Source of the DNA: Streptomyces sp. Ag109_O5-1
GTDB lineage: Bacteria > Actinomycetota > Actinomycetes > Streptomycetales > Streptomycetaceae
Direction: 5' to 3'
Assembly: GCF_003814875.1 (NCBI RefSeq)
Contig: NZ_RKQF01000001.1
Location: 9,114,001 to 9,178,000 of the forward strand
Length of the DNA: 64,000 nucleotides
Under the pieces are notes generated by a model. That model ran no database searches, was not told the origin of the DNA, and saw only the letters and a list, made by a program, of their open reading frames with translations. The number at the start of each line of letters is the position of its first letter. The stretch's first letter is position 1. The position numbers were made by a program, and so were the translations under genes. Positions 49,439 to 56,729 of this stretch are shown piece by piece.

Positions 49439-50941
49439 TTAGTAGGGCCGCTGCATCCGGCGGCGCCACCGGCCGAACGCCGTACCGATCAGCAGGACGC
49501 CCGCTGCACCCGCGGCCGCCGACCCGGCGATCAGCATCGTGTTGTTGCCGCTGGAGCCGGTCAGCGCATCACCCAGCGCGCTCTTCGTGGTGCTCCCGGA
49601 AGCCGTGCCCTTGGCGAGCGCACCGCGCGAACCGGACGTCGGCTCGGCCACGTACGGGAAGTACTTCTCGAAGCTCTTGTCGTTCTTGTCGACCGCGTCG
49701 CCCAGGTCGTTCTTGGAACCGACCAGTTCGCCCTCCACGACCTGGAGCGCCTCGTCGATCACGTCATCGGTGAGCCGACGGCCGTTCGGGAAGCCCGCGT
49801 TGTCGCCGTCCAGGACACCGAGCCGCTTCGGCTTGGCGGTGGGCTTGATGGAGGTGTTCAGACGGAGCATCTCCGACGGCTGCGCGTACGGCTGCAACGT
49901 GTTGAGGCCCTTGACGCCCGTGAGGAACACGCTGACGAGGTCGTTGCGGGGCTCGGACGGCGCCTTGATGTTGTAGATCGCCTGGATGAGCTTCGGCAGT
50001 TCCGGGTTGGTGACGTTCTTCAGGAACTGCGCGTCGTCCTTGGGCTGGGACGCGTTGAACTTGTCCTTGTCCTTCTGCGGGTTGACGACCTCGTTGACCA
50101 GCGGGTTGCCGAGGCGCGAGACCTGCGTGTAGTAGCCCTGCGCGTTCCTGCGCTGGGTCGTCGCGTAGATGCCGACGGTCGGGTGCTTCGCCGACTGCCG
50201 GATCAGGTCGTTCGGCACCTGGAGGGCCATCGTGTTGACGTTGTAGCCCTTGAGGGTGTCGTTGCCGACCTCGGAGAGGTTGCCGCCGTACAGCAGGTCG
50301 AAGACGCGCAGGTCCGCGAAGAACGGGTCGTCGGCCTGGCCGGCGAAGGTCACGGCGCCGCCCGCCGTCTTGTAGATGGCCTGGGAACGCAGCTTCGCGT
50401 AGTCGGGCATCGACGCCTTGCCGACGTTCGACGGAGCCGCCGGGACGTCGCTGGCGATCCTCGTCTTGTACTGCTCCTTGCCCTTCTTCAGCTTGATGAG
50501 GTCAAGGTTGTACGACTGCGTGACGTTCAGGTCGGGGTCGGTCAGATTGTTGACCACACCCGTGTTGTAGAGGAACGACTTCTTGTTCTTGATCTGGGTC
50601 TTGAAGGTGTAGCGGAAGATCAGGTCGTCCAGCGCATCACCGTTGTTGTCGATGTGGATGTCGTACTGGGCGTCGTCGGCGAACTGGTAGAAGTTCGGTC
50701 CGCCGGCCGGCTCCTCGAAGGGGATGACGTCCGACACGATCGTCGTGGTGTCGGGCTTGTCCGGGCTGACGAACGCGTACAGGTCCGTGTTGTCGTACTG
50801 CGGAGTGCCCGAGATGAGCGGGGCCTCCCGGTGGGAGGAGGCGGAGGCCGCCCCCGGTTCCAGCGCGGCGACGCCGACGGCTGTGATCCCGCCGGTCGCC
50901 AGTGCCCCGCAGATGAGCGTGACAAGGCCCTTGCGCCCCAT
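49439..50941 (-). CDS. Secreted/anchored DUF4331 protein
   Basis: A 500-residue DUF4331 protein. The start at 50941 has AGGAG four bases upstream; an ATG nine codons earlier (50968) lacks one. A signal peptide (LVTLICGALATGGITAVGVAAL) ends near ASASSHREAP, and SSHREAPLISGTPQYDNTDLYAFVSPD is the DUF4331 hallmark. The domain runs to about residue 440 with FRYTFKTQIKNKKSFLYNTGV and NPLVNEVVNPQKDKDKFNAS. At the C-terminus a hydrophobic segment (TMLIAGSAAAGAAGVLLIGTAF) and an Arg tail act as a membrane or sorting anchor. Its function is unknown. It is divergent from an ECF sigma factor and is probably its main target. Confidence 0.9.
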   Translation of the reverse strand: MGRKGLVTLICGALATGGITAVGVAALEPGAASASSHREAPLISGTPQYDNTDLYAFVSPDKPDTTTIVSDVIPFEEPAGGPNFYQFADDAQYDIHIDNNGDALDDLIFRYTFKTQIKNKKSFLYNTGVVNNLTDPDLNVTQSYNLDLIKLKKGKEQYKTRIASDVPAAPSNVGKASMPDYAKLRSQAIYKTAGGAVTFAGQADDPFFADLRVFDLLYGGNLSEVGNDTLKGYNVNTMALQVPNDLIRQSAKHPTVGIYATTQRRNAQGYYTQVSRLGNPLVNEVVNPQKDKDKFNASQPKDDAQFLKNVTNPELPKLIQAIYNIKAPSEPRNDLVSVFLTGVKGLNTLQPYAQPSEMLRLNTSIKPTAKPKRLGVLDGDNAGFPNGRRLTDDVIDEALQVVEGELVGSKNDLGDAVDKNDKSFEKYFPYVAEPTSGSRGALAKGTASGSTTKSALGDALTGSSGNNTMLIAGSAAAGAAGVLLIGTAFGRWRRRMQRPY

Positions 50942-51040
50942 ACCGCTCCTGGAGATTAGAGGTGTCATGCCGTCCGTCCCTCGGTCCCAACTTGCTTGAC
51001 GGACGGGTATACGGAGCGGGAGGGCCGTTTGGATTGGTCC

Positions 51041-51061
51041 GAAGAAAAAAATCTTTTCTTC
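51041..51061. promoter_or_regulatory. AT-rich palindrome in the sigma/DUF4331 divergent promoter
   Basis: GAAGAAAA (51041-51048) and TTTTCTTC (51054-51061) are perfect inverted repeats around AAATC. In a genome near 72% GC a 21-base stretch that is two-thirds A/T or more stands out. It lies 115 bases before the sigma gene and 100 bases before DUF4331. Confidence 0.5.
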
Positions 51062-51175
51062 CTGCTCGACCCGCGTTTTTGCCTTCCGCATACGTACCCA
51101 TGCCGGAGGTGCGTCCAGTTGCGAATGCCTGGTGTGGGAGGACGGGCCGGGTGCGGCCGGAGAAGGAGGGACGGG

Positions 51176-51718
51176 GTGGAGGCGGACGAACTGCTGGTGC
51201 TTGTCGCGGCCGGCGACCAGAAGGCGTTCGAGGACCTCTACGCTCTGGTGTCCGGGCCGGTGTTCGGGCTCGTACGACGTGTGGTCCGCGATCCCGCCCA
51301 GTCCGAGGAGGTGTCCCAGGAGGTGCTCCTCGAACTCTGGCGCTCCGCGCCCAAGTTCGATCCCGGCCGGGGCAGCGCCCTCTCCTGGATCCTCACCCTC
51401 GCCCACCGCCGCGCCGTCGACCGGGTGCGCAGCGCCCGCGCGGCCGGCGAGCGCGAACAGCGCGAGGCCCTGCGCGCGGGCGAACCCGCCTTCGACCAGG
51501 TCGCCGAGACGGTGGAAGCCGGCCTGGAACGCGAATGGGTACGCCGCTGCCTGGACCGCCTCACCGCCCTCCAGCGCCAGTCCGTCACCCTCGCCTACTA
51601 CGACGGCTACACGTACCGTGAGGTCGCCGAGCGGCTCAAACTGCCGCTGGGCACGGTCAAGACACGGATGCGCGACGGACTCACCCGGCTGCGTGACTGC
51701 CTGGGAGGCGTGGCATGA
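51176..51718 (+). CDS. sigK: ECF sigma factor, SigK-like
   Basis: A 180-residue extracytoplasmic-function sigma factor from a GTG with AAGGAGGG five bases upstream. Region 2 is FEDLYALVSGPVFGLVRRVV and SEEVSQEVLLELWRSAPKFDP with WILTLAHRRAVDRVRSARA; region 4 is LTALQRQSVTLAYYDGYTYREVAERLKLPLGTVKTRMRDGLTRL (in parts). The AHRRAVDRVR helix and its pairing with an RskA-like anti-sigma gene point to the SigK group. Its stop overlaps that gene as ATGA. It is divergent from the DUF4331-TPR-transporter operon, which together with itself is its likely regulon. What triggers release is unknown. Confidence 0.9.
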   Translation: MEADELLVLVAAGDQKAFEDLYALVSGPVFGLVRRVVRDPAQSEEVSQEVLLELWRSAPKFDPGRGSALSWILTLAHRRAVDRVRSARAAGEREQREALRAGEPAFDQVAETVEAGLEREWVRRCLDRLTALQRQSVTLAYYDGYTYREVAERLKLPLGTVKTRMRDGLTRLRDCLGGVA

Positions 51719-52518
51719 GCCTGGTCGGCCGGCTGCTGCACCGCGAGGACCTGCACTCGCTGGCCGCGCCCTATGCCCTGGACGCCCTGGAACCCGGTGA
51801 GCGGCGCCGCTTCGAGAAGCACCTGGGGGGCTGCGACCGGTGTGCCGCCGAGGTCCGGGCGCTCACCGAGGACGCCGTACGGCTCGCCTGGTCCACGGCC
51901 GCTCCGCCGCCCCTGGCGATGCGCGACCGGGTGCTGGCCGCCGTACGCGCCACCCCGCAGGAGCCGGCCCCCGGCCAGGAACACGTCCCCAATCTGCCGC
52001 CGCACGTCTGGGGCGTGCAGCCTCCGCCGCAGCGCCGGCGCCCGCGCCCCCTGTTCGTACCGTTCGCCACGGTCACCGCGGCCGCCGCGCTGGTCGTCGC
52101 CTCGCTCTTCGCGGTGCAGGCCAACCGGACGCAGGATCAGCTCGACGCCGAGCGGACCCAGTCGCGTGAGATCGCCCACGTTCTGGCCGCGCCCGACGCG
52201 CTCGCGACCAACGCCAAGGACGCGCAGGGCCGAAGTATCGGAGCGGTGGCCTCCGCATCGGAGGGGCAGGCTGTCATCACGCTCAGCGGATACGGCACCC
52301 CGTCGAACGGCCGGGTGCACCAGCTCTGGCTCATGCGCCCCCATGTGCAACCGCGCTCCCTCGGGCTTTTCAAGGCCGACACGCCCCTGGTCGCCACGGG
52401 TCTGACCAGATCCGCGACGTCACTCGCGGTGACTGTCGAACCTGCGGGCGGATCAGCACAGCCCACCAGCCAGCCAGTTGTCCAACTCGCCCTGAAATCG
52501 GTTGGATTCGGAGAGTAA
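51715..52518 (+). CDS. RskA-like membrane anti-sigma factor
   Basis: A 267-residue anti-sigma factor. The N-terminal zinc anti-sigma motif is EDLHSLAAPYALDALEPGERRRFEKHLGGCDRCAAEVRAL (in parts; HSLAAPYALDAL and the pair CDRC). A Pro/Arg linker precedes one membrane segment (LFVPFATVTAAAALVVASLFAV). The extracytoplasmic part (residues 150-267) is an RskA-type beta domain: AVASASEGQAVITLSGYGTP, VHQLWLMRPHVQPRSLGLF and LAVTVEPAGGSAQPTSQPVVQ. It presumably holds the sigma factor at the membrane until proteolysis. ATGA overlap couples their synthesis. A short GCCCC-ATC-GGGGC hairpin at 52581-52593 may be its terminator. Confidence 0.92.
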   Translation: MSLVGRLLHREDLHSLAAPYALDALEPGERRRFEKHLGGCDRCAAEVRALTEDAVRLAWSTAAPPPLAMRDRVLAAVRATPQEPAPGQEHVPNLPPHVWGVQPPPQRRRPRPLFVPFATVTAAAALVVASLFAVQANRTQDQLDAERTQSREIAHVLAAPDALATNAKDAQGRSIGAVASASEGQAVITLSGYGTPSNGRVHQLWLMRPHVQPRSLGLFKADTPLVATGLTRSATSLAVTVEPAGGSAQPTSQPVVQLALKSVGFGE

Positions 52519-52644
52519 TCGAAGAGGGGTCGTCAACACCCTTGCGGGGAAGGTGAATCCTGTGACCGCGATACACGAGTGCCCCATCGGGGCGATAGGG
52601 TTACCCTGCCCGGGCCGGGTGGACTCGTACGGGTGGGGAGTGAC

Positions 52645-52914
52645 ATGGATCAGATAACACGCAGCAGGGCGAGGGTTCCTGCGATCACCTGCGGGAGCAA
52701 CGCGACCAGTTCGCGTCTCGACCGCCATCTGTCGGTGCTGGCGGGACCCGCCATACCGCAGCAGCAGGCGGTCGAGGCGACGTCACTGATGCGTGAGCTG
52801 ACCGCGCGTGAACCCGCGCAGCGCAGCGACCGGGTCGCACGGGTCAGCCGTGTCTCCCTCTTCGCACCGCTGCGCCGGCTGCGCCGTTCGCTGTTCGGCG
52901 GCAGCAAGCACTGA
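52645..52914 (+). CDS. Small conserved hypothetical protein (89 aa)
   Basis: An 89-residue basic soluble protein. GGGGAG lies five bases before the ATG and codon use is gene-like. It has TRSRARVPAITCGSNATSSRLDRHLSV, then a helix QQQAVEATSLMRELTARE, and an arginine-rich end (PLRRLRRSLFGGSKH). I recognise the general type from Streptomyces genomes but know no function. Its isolation between the anti-sigma and CoA-transferase genes gives no clue. It ends 24 bases from the convergent CoA-transferase gene. Confidence 0.72.
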   Translation: MDQITRSRARVPAITCGSNATSSRLDRHLSVLAGPAIPQQQAVEATSLMRELTAREPAQRSDRVARVSRVSLFAPLRRLRRSLFGGSKH

Positions 52915-52938
52915 CCGTCTGAACCGTCAGGCCCGCGC

Positions 52939-54147
52939 TCAGGCGATCACACCGTCCCGGCGCAGCGCTGCTGTTTCGGCGTCCGTCATCCCCACGGCAC
53001 GCAGCAGCGCCTCGGTGTGCTGTCCGAGCGCGGGCACATCCCCCATCCGTGCCTCGTCCCCGCCAGGCAGCGTGATGGGCGGCAGCAGCGCGCGCAACGG
53101 CCCCACCGGCGACCCCACTTCCCGCCACCGCTCCCGGGCCGCCAGCTGCGGATGCCCGGCCAGCTCGTGCAGATCCCGCAGCCGCGCGCATGCGATGCCC
53201 GCGGCTTCGAGCCGTGCCACCGCCTCGTCCGCGTCGAGCGCCCCGAGGGCCTTCCCGACCAGCTCATCGGTGCGCGCCCGGTTCGCCACCCGCGCCGCGT
53301 TCGTCGCGAACGCCGGATCCGAACCCAGTTCCGGCCGTCCGACGACCTGTTCGGCCAGCCGCCGCCACTCCCGGTCGTTCTGCACCGACAGCAGCACCCG
53401 CCCGCCGTCCCCCGTCGGATAGGCGTCGTACGGCGCGATCACCGCGTGCGCCAGCCCGGTGCGCTCCGGAGGTTTACCGCCGTGGATCGTGTGGTGCAGC
53501 GGATGCCCCAGCCACTCCGCCAGCGCCTCCAGCATGGACACCTCCACCGGACCGCCCCGCCCGGTCGTCGCGCGCCGCAGCAGCGCCGCGAGGACACCCG
53601 AGAAGGCGTACATGGCCGCCGCGATGTCCGCCGCCGGGATCCCGGCCTTCACGGGCTGCTCCGGCGTCCCGGTGACCGAGACCAGGCCCGCCTCGCACTG
53701 CACGAGCATGTCGTACGCGCGTTTGCCGGCGTACGGCCCCGACGCGCCGTATCCGGAGATGTCCACGGCGACCAGCCGGGGGTGCGCGGCGCACAGCGTG
53801 GCCGCGTCGAGGCCCAGCCGGGCGGCGGCCCCGTGTGCGAGGTTCTGCACGAAGACGTCCGCGTCCGCGATCAGCCTCTTCACGATCTCCAGGCCGCGCG
53901 GGTCCTTCAGATCCAGCGCGATGGACTCCTTGCCCCGGTTGCACCAGACGAAGTGCGAGGCGAGGCCGCCGGCGGCGGTGTCGTAACCGCGTGCGAAGTC
54001 GCCGCCGTCGGTCCGTTCGACCTTGATGACCCGGGCGCCGAGATCGGCCAGCTGCCGGGTGGCGAACGGAGCGGCCACTGCCTGTTCGACGGCGACGACG
54101 GTGATGCCCTCCAGGGGCGGCGGGAGACGGTCCATGAACGGGATCAT
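52939..54147 (-). CDS. CaiB/BaiF family (class III) CoA-transferase
   Basis: A 402-residue class III CoA-transferase. Typical segments are LEGITVVAVEQAVAAPFATRQLADLGARVIKVE (in parts), CNRGKESIALDLKDPRG, DVFVQNLAHGAAARLGLDAA and VDISGYGASGPYAGKRAYDMLVQ. The catalytic Asp is expected in IPAADIAAAMYAFSGVLAALL, near residue 170. The C-terminal part is LLSVQNDREWRRLAEQVVGRPEL and HTEALLRAVGMTDAE. It moves CoA between organic acids, for example succinyl- or formyl-CoA donors; the acceptor is unknown. An alternative ATG four codons downstream also starts well. No pathway partner lies beside it. Confidence 0.92.
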   Translation of the reverse strand: MIPFMDRLPPPLEGITVVAVEQAVAAPFATRQLADLGARVIKVERTDGGDFARGYDTAAGGLASHFVWCNRGKESIALDLKDPRGLEIVKRLIADADVFVQNLAHGAAARLGLDAATLCAAHPRLVAVDISGYGASGPYAGKRAYDMLVQCEAGLVSVTGTPEQPVKAGIPAADIAAAMYAFSGVLAALLRRATTGRGGPVEVSMLEALAEWLGHPLHHTIHGGKPPERTGLAHAVIAPYDAYPTGDGGRVLLSVQNDREWRRLAEQVVGRPELGSDPAFATNAARVANRARTDELVGKALGALDADEAVARLEAAGIACARLRDLHELAGHPQLAARERWREVGSPVGPLRALLPPITLPGGDEARMGDVPALGQHTEALLRAVGMTDAETAALRRDGVIA

Positions 54148-54195
54148 GTCCCGTGACCGGCGGGTTTGTCAGCAGTGCCGGTACGACCGGGTCCG

Positions 54196-54972
54196 TCAGC
54201 CGCGCCCGTACCGGTGGACGGCGAGGGGCAGGAAGACGGCGATCAGGAGCGCGCTCCAGGCGAGCGAGCCCGCCACCGGGTGGGCCACCGGCCAGGCCGC
54301 GCCCTCGGGGACCGGCGCGTTGCCGAAGAGCTCGCGCAGGGCCGTCGTCACCGCGCTGATCGGGTTCCACTCGGCGAGCGTGCGCAGCCAGCCCGGGAGG
54401 TTGCCGGTGGGGATGTAGGCGTCGGAGAGCAGCGGCAGCACGAAGGAGGAGGCGCCGAGCTGGCCGGCCGCGTCCTCGCTGCGGGTGAGCAGGCCGAGGA
54501 AGATGCCGACGGTCGTGCAGGCGAACCGGAAGAGGAGCAGCAGGCCGACGGCGCCGAGGGCCCCGGCGGCCGACCCCTCGACGCGCCAGCCCACGGCCAG
54601 GCCCACCAGGAGCAGCGGCACGGTACCGAGCGCTGTGACGACGAGGTCGGCCACCGCCTGTCCCAGCGGTACCGCGGCCCGGCTCACCGGCATGGTCCGG
54701 AAGCGGTCCGTCACACCCCGGTGCGTGTCGGCGGCGGCCTGGAACATCCCGGTCATGAGCCCGCCTGCCGCGGTCGCCACCAGCAGCCCCGGGACGAGGA
54801 AGGAGCGGTACTCCGGGCCGGGCATCGCCAGTGCGCTGCCGAAGACATAGCCGAAGAACAGCAGCATGTTGACCGGCATCAGCTGGGTGAGGACCGCGAG
54901 GCCCGGGCTGTTGCGGACCCGGCGCAGCTGCCGGCCCACCATCGCGGCACCGTCGTACGCGAGCGCGCTCAT
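54196..54972 (-). CDS. ABC-2 type permease (second DrrB-like)
   Basis: A 258-residue permease with six hydrophobic segments. It has VGRQLRRVRNSPGLAVLTQLMPVNMLLFFGYVFGSAL (in parts), FLVPGLLVATAAGGLMTGMFQAAADTHRGVTDRFRTMPVSR with the ABC-2 loop, VGLLLLFRFACTTVGIFLGLL and LPLLSDAYIPTGNLPGWLRTLAEWNP. The pattern is that of antibiotic exporters. It overlaps the ATPase gene by four bases (ATGA), so the two form one unit. Substrate unknown. The CoA-transferase gene lies 48 bases downstream in the same direction and may be read through. Confidence 0.9.
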   Translation of the reverse strand: MSALAYDGAAMVGRQLRRVRNSPGLAVLTQLMPVNMLLFFGYVFGSALAMPGPEYRSFLVPGLLVATAAGGLMTGMFQAAADTHRGVTDRFRTMPVSRAAVPLGQAVADLVVTALGTVPLLLVGLAVGWRVEGSAAGALGAVGLLLLFRFACTTVGIFLGLLTRSEDAAGQLGASSFVLPLLSDAYIPTGNLPGWLRTLAEWNPISAVTTALRELFGNAPVPEGAAWPVAHPVAGSLAWSALLIAVFLPLAVHRYGRG

Positions 54973-55904
54973 GCGGCACTTCCCGTCAGCCGGAGGAAGA
55001 CGTCGTCCAGGGTCGGCGGTCTGAGGCTCGCGTCGAGCAACGGCACACCCGCCGCGTCGAGTTCGCGCACCAGACGGGGGAGGGTGAGCGTCGGATCCGT
55101 GGTGAGGGCGCCGACGGTGTGCCGCTCGTGGTCGAACCGCGGCTCGGTTCCGGTGAGTCGGTCCAGCACGGCGGCCGCCTTCGACAGCGCGTGAGGGCCG
55201 GCGACCACGGCCTCCACGTGCCGGCCGAAGAGCGCCTTCAGCTCGGCGGGGGAGCCGGTCTGCGCCACCCGGCCCCGGTCCATCAGCACGATGTCGTCGG
55301 CGAGCTGGTCGGCCTCCTCCAGATACTGCGTGGTCAGCAGCACGGTCGTGCCGTCCGCGGTCAGCTCCCGCACCGCCTGCCAGATGCCGTTCCTGCTGAC
55401 CGGGTCCAGACCGGTGGTCGGCTCGTCGAGGAACAGCACCTCGGGCCGCCGGACCAGGCTCGCCGCGAGGTCGAGGCGGCGGCGCATGCCTCCGGAGTAG
55501 GTGGCCGCCCTGCGGTCGGCGGCCTCGGTGAGGCCGAAGCGGTCGAGGAGCTCGGCGGCCCGGTCGTTCGGCCCCCGCACCCGGTGCAGCCGGGCGAAGA
55601 GACGGAGGTTCTCGCGGCCGGTGAGGTCGCCGTCGACGGATGCGTACTGGCCGGTGACGGCGATGCCGCGGCGGACGGCCGCCGCGTCCCGCACGAGGTC
55701 GTGCCCCGCGACGCGGGCAGAACCCGCGTCGGGCCGGAGGAGGGTGGTCAACACGCGTACGGCCGTCGTCTTGCCCGCCCCGTTCGGACCGAGCAGCCCG
55801 CAGACCGAGCCCTGCCGTACGGCCAGGTCGAGACCGCGCAGCGCGGGTACCGAGCCGAAGCGCTTCTCCAGGCCTTCACTAAGTACAGCGTACGTAGTTG
55901 TCAT
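54969..55904 (-). CDS. ABC exporter ATP-binding protein (second DrrA-like)
   Basis: A 311-residue DrrA-class ATPase with a full-length C-terminal region. Walker A is LLGPNGAGKTTAVRVL, Q-loop AVTGQYASVDGDLTG, signature ATYSGGMRRRLDLAAS, Walker B VLFLDEPTTGLDP, H-loop VLLTTQYLEEADQLADD. The C-terminal 80 residues (VGALTTDPTLTLPRLVREL and RPPTLDDVFLRLTG) match DrrA's regulatory tail. The ATG at 55904 has a TATGGT -10 box six bases upstream and no ribosome site, so it is probably leaderless. It is divergent from a TetR gene, with a perfect palindrome between them, and is its likely target. Confidence 0.93.
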   Translation of the reverse strand: MTTTYAVLSEGLEKRFGSVPALRGLDLAVRQGSVCGLLGPNGAGKTTAVRVLTTLLRPDAGSARVAGHDLVRDAAAVRRGIAVTGQYASVDGDLTGRENLRLFARLHRVRGPNDRAAELLDRFGLTEAADRRAATYSGGMRRRLDLAASLVRRPEVLFLDEPTTGLDPVSRNGIWQAVRELTADGTTVLLTTQYLEEADQLADDIVLMDRGRVAQTGSPAELKALFGRHVEAVVAGPHALSKAAAVLDRLTGTEPRFDHERHTVGALTTDPTLTLPRLVRELDAAGVPLLDASLRPPTLDDVFLRLTGSAA

Positions 55905-55922
55905 GGGGCGACCATAGCGCAC

Positions 55923-55939
55923 TACGTACGTCGTACGTA
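55923..55939. promoter_or_regulatory. TetR operator between exporter and regulator
   Basis: TACGTACGTCGTACGTA is a perfect 17-bp palindrome in the 63-base divergent gap, next to the exporter's -10 box. A related GTACAGCGTACGTA lies just inside the ATPase gene (55883-55896). The TetR protein encoded at 55968 is the obvious binder. Confidence 0.75.
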
Positions 55940-55967
55940 ACTAGCATGGTGGGCGAGGTGATGACCT

Positions 55968-56678
55968 ATGGCAGTCCGAGGGGCCGAACCCGAGGTGATC
56001 TGGGCCCGCCCCGAGCGGGCGGGGCGGGGGCCGAAGCCGGCGTTCACGCGCGCGGACATCGCGGCGGTCGCGGTGCGGATCGCCGACGCGGAGGGGCTGG
56101 ACGCCGTGTCGATGCGGCATGTGGCGGCCGGGGTGGGGTGCGGGACGATGTCCCTGTACAACTACGTCCCCCGCAAGGAGGACCTGTACGAGCTGATGGT
56201 TGACGCGGTCAGCTCGGAGCACGAGTTGTGGGAGCCGACGGGGGACTGGCGGGCCGACATGATGCGGGTCGCCGAGCAGACGCGGGAGTTGATGCGGCGG
56301 CATCCTTGGGTGCCGCGGCTCATGTCACCGGTGTACGGCTTCAGCCCCAACGCGCTGCGGTATCTGGAGCACTGTTTGGCTTGTCTGGATCCGCTCGATG
56401 CGTCTTACGGTACGAAGTTCGAGCTCATCGCCATGCTGAACGGTGTGGTGACGACCTATGTGCGCAACGAGATCGACAGCGCCGAGCGGGTTCGGAATCT
56501 GCCGTGGTCGCAGGAGCGGGAGCAGGCGGTGCGGATCGCCTATCTCGGGGGGCAGGTTGCCTCGGGGGCGTATCCGCGGATGGCGGAAGCGTTCGCGGAG
56601 GATGCGGGGCCGATTGACATGGAGGCCGTTTTCCGGCGGGCGTTGGAGAGGGTTCTGGATGGGTTCGCGCCGTCGTAG
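55968..56678 (+). CDS. TetR-family regulator with TetR-like C-terminal domain
   Basis: A 236-residue repressor. The HTH is FTRADIAAVAVRIADAEGLDAVSMRHVAAGVGCGTMSLYNYVPRKEDLYELMVD (in parts; recognition helix GTMSLYNYVPRK). The C-terminal part, with DWRADMMRVAEQTRELMRRHPWVPRLM, YLEHCLACLDPLDAS and YVRNEIDSAERVRN, resembles the tetracycline-repressor-like domain used for ligand binding. GAGGTGAT precedes the ATG by about six bases. Divergent from the ABC exporter, it should repress both by the palindrome at 55923-55939 and be released by an exported drug. Confidence 0.92.
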   Translation: MAVRGAEPEVIWARPERAGRGPKPAFTRADIAAVAVRIADAEGLDAVSMRHVAAGVGCGTMSLYNYVPRKEDLYELMVDAVSSEHELWEPTGDWRADMMRVAEQTRELMRRHPWVPRLMSPVYGFSPNALRYLEHCLACLDPLDASYGTKFELIAMLNGVVTTYVRNEIDSAERVRNLPWSQEREQAVRIAYLGGQVASGAYPRMAEAFAEDAGPIDMEAVFRRALERVLDGFAPS

Positions 56679-56689
56679 TCTCACGGTTT

Positions 56690-56723
56690 GCGGGGGCTGG
56701 TCGCGCGGTTCCCCGCGCCCCTG
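56690..56723. repeat. Dispersed intergenic repeat, short copy
   Basis: GGGGGCTGGTCGCGCGGTTC followed by CCCGCGCCCCTGAG matches the end segments of the repeats at 278-345 and 11083-11148 without their central core. It lies in the gap between the TetR gene and the convergent type ISP-like gene. Confidence 0.55.
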
Positions 56724-56729
56724 AGTCGG

